NCBI GenBank assembly: GCA_021442155.1
Contig: CM038225.1
Span: 79,558,925 to 79,622,924 of the forward strand
DNA: 64,000 nt
Direction of reading: 5' to 3'
Origin: Cymbidium sinense
Lineage: Eukaryota; Streptophyta; Magnoliopsida; Asparagales; Orchidaceae
The notes below the pieces were generated by a model, which searched no databases, was not told the DNA's origin, and saw nothing but the letters and a program-made list of their open reading frames with translations. Below, one piece after another: positions 60,149 through 64,000 of this stretch; the first letter of the stretch is position 1; each line of letters starts with the position of its first letter. The position numbers and the translations under genes are program-made.

Positions 60149-61270
60149 CCTAAGGGCTTTGTACCTCCTTCCTTCAAGATTTTTGACGGTAGTGGGAACC
60201 ATCGCCAACACATTGCACATTTTAGGGCTAGCTGCTGTAATGCTGGAGGTAGTGACACACTTCTTTTTAGATTGTTTGCTAGTAGTCTAGCGAGTGTTGC
60301 ATTTGACTGGTATGTCAAATTTCTCAATGGTTAGGTAAAGACATTTGCTGAGTTGGTGCACCTCCTCATCAAGAGGTTTCCTGGAGCTCATCAAAGGGTT
60401 GTTGTAGGAGATCTTATTGTAGCGACGCAAGTCCCGAATGAGTCCTTTGTTGATTACATTCTCATGTGGTAAAACCTAAGTATGAAATGTGAACCACAAC
60501 TATCTGAATAGCACGCCATAGAGATTCTCCTAAAGAACATCTATGGCCCAATTGCTTTCACGATCAAGGGTTTTACAATCAAAACCTTTGAGAAATTAAT
60601 TGATAAGGTGGCTAGTCTATAAGAAGAGGCCAAACAGTTGCCTTTCCAGGACCAGTCAGCCAAGCCCAGACTCTAGAAGGCATTTGAGAAGATACCAGGG
60701 GTAGTCACAATAGTTGATAAAGGGAAGCACCTAGCTAGGGTTCAGTCAGATAGGCCTCGAGATCAGTAGTCTCCTTTTCCACCTCTTCTGCCACCACCTT
60801 AGTTGTCATACCAACCACCTCAGTTGCCACAACAGTCACCAACATTTCCTTCTCATCAGCATCACCAGCACCAGCACCAGTATTCCTGCTCGCCACTAGG
60901 TAGCTATTACTTACCTACTCTTGTCAATAGATTGAATAAATCTCATTAATTCAAGAGGGAGGTAGTCAGGAAGATCTTTAAGAATCTCTTAAAGAAGCTT
61001 GATTTCTAGTTACCAGAGCCTAAGATGCCAAAAAAAGTGGGAAAGAGTCATGATCTGAACTATTGCCCCTTCCACCACATGCTAGGTCATGTCTTGGAAG
61101 ATTGCATTACATTTAAGGACTGGCTTGAGCATAGCTTCAAGTTGGGTGCCATTATAATCCCCAAGGAATACCTGTCATAACAACCTTCTCATTCTGTTAG
61201 GGTAATCCTTAGGGATACATCTGATCCTCTCAAGATAAAGGAAGATTGGGATATCGCCTTATTCTGAACC
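60149..61270 (+). pseudogene. Gag of element B
   Basis: In one frame from 60,149 the translation gives FKIFDGSGNHRQHIAHFRAS, LASVAFDWYVKFLNG, VKTFAELVHLLIKRFPGAHQ, NESFVDYILMW and NLSMKCEPQLSEQHAIEIL, the retrotransposon gag domain. In-frame stops occur (after FLNG and after LMW). A proline/glutamine-rich stretch follows (about 60,770-60,890). A zinc-knuckle variant CPFHHMLGHVLEDC, a C-X2-H-X4-H-X4-C pattern with FKDWLEH behind it, lies near 61,063-61,115. The homologous knuckle of the minus-strand element has lost its first cysteine. Confidence 0.87.
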
Positions 61271-61510
61271 TCCAAGAAAATTATTTCTAAGATCAAAAAA
61301 TTACTCATGCAAGTGCCTAAAATAACTCAAATCACCAACTTTATGGAAGGTTTGTAAGTTACTAAGGACAACTTGAGGGAGGTAGAAGCCCAGTAGTAGT
61401 AGCGATAACCTCCACTTGCCCGGGATAGTATAGTAGGGCAACCACTGATCGATTTCAACACTCCTTCCATTGAAGCTACGCCTCTAGCTTCTTCTTTTAG
61501 AAGTGTATAT

Positions 61511-62580
61511 ATGGAGGGGTGCCAAATCCTCACTCCTATTTTACTTGATTTCTACTTTGTACCTCCATCCAAATCTAAGAAATCAATGAAGCGAGCTAAT
61601 TCCACTTGTATTTGTGTCCCTTCTAATAATCTGCCTAATTTTATTCCTATAGATAGCTCTCCAAGCCTAATTAATAATAACTCTAGTTCTGATCACTCTT
61701 CTTCTTCTGATTTAGAGTTGGACTTTTCATTCCTGAATAACTCGGGTTCACCCATTGAGATTGATTTGGAGTCATCCGACTCTGATGATCCTATAGGAAA
61801 AGCTGTAGGTGAACATGATGAGTAGGTAGAACTTTTCACTAAATCATCTTATGAAGTCACTGAAGTTAACCTCCGCAATGGTAAAGTTCTACCACCAAGG
61901 GTAGCACCTCAGGAAAAGAGTAAATAAGTCATTATTTCTAGTGATCAAGAAGCCCCTCTATAAGATGCTCCACCTACGGATATGCTTGTGGAGGACCAAC
62001 CCAGAGTTGACTACAATGTCCTTACTCACCTGAGAAAGTTGTCAGCTAAACAAAGCATATATGATGCCCTTGTCTTATCCAAAGAGATGAGGGAGTCATT
62101 GATCAAAGCCCTTCTCAATCTAGAAATATGCTTAGCTCAGCTGACCTCTATTGGAGAGGAGGCATGTTATTCAAGAAAAGCTCGTGGAGTTACATTCATC
62201 GATGAAGACCTTCTTTTAGGGACAATCGAGCACAACTGTTCCCTCTACATCATAGTGGACATGGGCAGATTCAGACTCTCCATGGTGTTAGTTGATCCAG
62301 GTGCATCAGTGAACATTATGAGTCTAACTTGAGGGTTGAAATCTCAGAACCCCAAGGAGATTGAATGATGTTGAGAGGATTCAATGAGCAAGGAGAGAGG
62401 GCTTTAGGCTCCATAGTGTTGTCATTAGATGTAGATGACTGGAAGATAGAAGCCAAGTTCTACATAATTGATTTAGATACATGTTTCACTGCTTTGCTCG
62501 GTAGGCCTTGGATACATGGAAATAACAAAGTTACATCCTCTCTACATCAGTGCATCAAATTTCAAAGAGATCGAATATAA
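61511..62580 (+). pseudogene. Gag-pol junction and aspartic protease of element B
   Basis: An open piece (61,511-61,825) ending in a Ser/Asp-rich tract precedes NVLTHLRKLSAKQSIYDALV..MRESLIKALLN. The protease follows, with active-site motif VLVDPGASVNIMSL (catalytic aspartate codon at 62,294-62,296) in frame. After a stop it continues as RGFNEQGERALGSIVL and KFYIIDLDTCFTALLGRPWI (62,365-62,580). Each block has a counterpart in order in the minus-strand element (41,934-42,767). At least two stops (about 61,825, 61,926) and one frame interruption (about 62,331) inactivate it. Confidence 0.87.
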
Positions 62581-63520
62581 TACTATGTCAAAGGAGACTT
62601 GAAGTCATATTCTATTAGAGAGGTTGAGATATATGAGGATATTGCCTACTATCTTCTTCCAAATCAAAAAGTCTATTCTCATGAACTTGTCAAAAGAAAA
62701 AAAAAAAAAAAAGAAAAATAAAATACAGAAAGACAAGGGGAATGAGAAAAGAAATTCCACCCAAGTTTGTTCCTCTGAGACAAGGATGGTAATTCAGAAG
62801 TTCGAGGGGATCTAGGTACAAATTCAAATTCATGTAGACACCAATGATATAATTGAGATGATAGAGAGGAAGAAAGAAATATGTGCTATGTAGTATGAAG
62901 TTAAAATTTAGCTCTAACCCCTCTTTCTGAAAGTTGAGGGTTTGGTAGTTAAGGAGGCCCCAAGTCATCCATGTGCCAAAGAGGTTAGCATTCTTCAAGT
63001 CAAGAATCTGATGTAGAACTTAAGAATGATTCATATACAGATCTAATACAATTACCTTTTGATTGGTATTCACCTTATTATAAATTTGGTAAAGAAGGGA
63101 TTAATCCCACATACTTGATCTAAACAGGTTAGATTACTTTGAAAGATTATGGGATAACTAAAGCAGACATTTTTAATCAAGACCAAGAATAGGATTCATC
63201 ACAGCAGGTTTGATCTATGACGTCAACCATTGCCTAGTCATCACCAATCATTTGGAGTCTGATAGGTTCTTTTCAAATCATGAGGAGGTGTCTTTAGAAA
63301 CTTCAGATGACCCAAATGATCTTGAAGTCAAAGATGCACTTCTAGAGTTTGAAGAAGGAATCAGATCAACCATTGATGAACTCAAAGAAATGAACCTAGG
63401 AACAAAAGAAGATCCACACCTGACATACATCAGTTCCATATTATATGAAGAAGAAACCAATGACTTAGTTAGGCTATTAGGTGAGTTTGAGGAATAATTT
63501 GCATGGACTAATAAAAGATT
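62581..63520 (+). pseudogene. Protease-RT spacer of element B
   Basis: A stop-ridden stretch includes an A-rich run (about 62,695-62,722) that encodes lysines. It leads to an acidic open piece at 63,210-63,497 containing DELKEMNLGTKEDP and LLGEFEE, which is the block just before RT in Tat elements (ELKEVNLGT-type). FAWTNK and PNAKPIKQAQ follow after a stop. Confidence 0.7.
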
Positions 63521-63689
63521 GTCTTGTTTATCTCCTGACGTAGTAGTCCACAAACTAATAGTAGATCCTAATGCTAAGCCTATCAAGCAAGCTCAGATGC
63601 ATGCGAGTTTGAGTATCGTTATTTCAAATCAATAAACTCATCAATGGATTTTATCGAAAGAAAAATATCCCATGTTGGTGTCATTCTAG

Positions 63690-64000
63690 AGAAAAAAGAA
63701 TGGCCAAATTCACATATGTGTCAATTTGGATCTCATGTCCTAAGGATGAATTTCCACTTCCTATACAGAAATTGATGGTGGACATTGCCTCATCTCATGC
63801 AGTCTTCTCTTTCATGGATGACTCATCTGGCTACAACCAAATTAAGATGGTCCCCGAGGATGAGAAAAATACTACTTTTCGAACCTCGATTGAAATCTAT
63901 TATTATAAGGTCATGCCTTTCGGTCATAAAAATGCCTGTACTACATACCAGTGGGCCATGACTCATATCTTCAATGAACTCATCCATCATCAAGTTGAAT
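63690..64000 (+). pseudogene. Reverse transcriptase of element B, cut by the window edge
   Basis: Translation gives PKDEFPLPIQKLMVDIASSH, FSFMDDSSGYNQIKMVPEDE (motif A with its aspartate), TTFRTSIEIYYYKVMPFG, then HKNACTTYQWAMTHIFNELI. These are Gypsy RT motifs with minor drift from MPFGLKNAGATYQ. The YVDD box, RNase H, integrase and 3' LTR must lie beyond the window. Whether the RT active site survives cannot be judged here; upstream stops already rule out an intact polyprotein. Confidence 0.9.

Overview
The window is nuclear DNA of a flowering plant. It is AT-rich and almost wholly repetitive. The one intact host gene is intronless and encodes a plant-type alpha-1,6-mannosyl-glycoprotein beta-1,2-N-acetylglucosaminyltransferase (GnT II / MGAT2). 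The remainder is RTE-type LINE debris plus a stack of very large Tat/Ogre-like Ty3/Gypsy LTR retrotransposons. I cannot name the species from the sequence.

Layout. 1-1,933: AT-rich flank with a fold-back repeat (about 740-1,004) and the gene's 5' flank. 1,934-3,277: GnT II. 3,278-13,191: gene-free, with five LINE fragments (4,411-4,546 minus; 6,298-7,647 plus; 7,650-8,300 plus; 10,035-10,806 plus; 10,807-11,457 minus) and microsatellites. From 13,192 to the end everything is LTR retrotransposon sequence.

The LTR region resolves as nested insertions. Layer A is a partial giant LTR (13,192-19,930) that itself carries a 0.65-kb hAT-like element. Layer B is a plus-strand element whose 5' LTR starts at 19,931 and ends at 55,921; it is followed by a primer-binding site and decayed gag, protease and reverse transcriptase that run off the right edge. 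Two minus-strand insertions split B's LTR. The first is a solo LTR of 7,672 bp (24,187-31,858) of the same family, with target duplication CATAT. The second is an 18.8-kb Tat-type element (32,696-51,497) with two LTRs and target duplication GGTTT. Removing the two insertions and one copy of each duplication rejoins B's LTR, and the rejoined sequence reads co-linearly with A and with the solo LTR. The order is A first, then B, then the two minus-strand insertions.

All retroelement coding regions seen are broken by stops, frameshifts or lost catalytic residues (for example YVDD read as YVKN in the minus element). None looks autonomous. No operon, CRISPR array, rRNA or tRNA gene was recognised. 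The most unusual features are the 7.67-kb LTR, the kilobase-scale inverted repeat made by same-family nesting, and two tandem arrays with hairpin symmetry (148-bp and about 60-bp periods) just inside element B.
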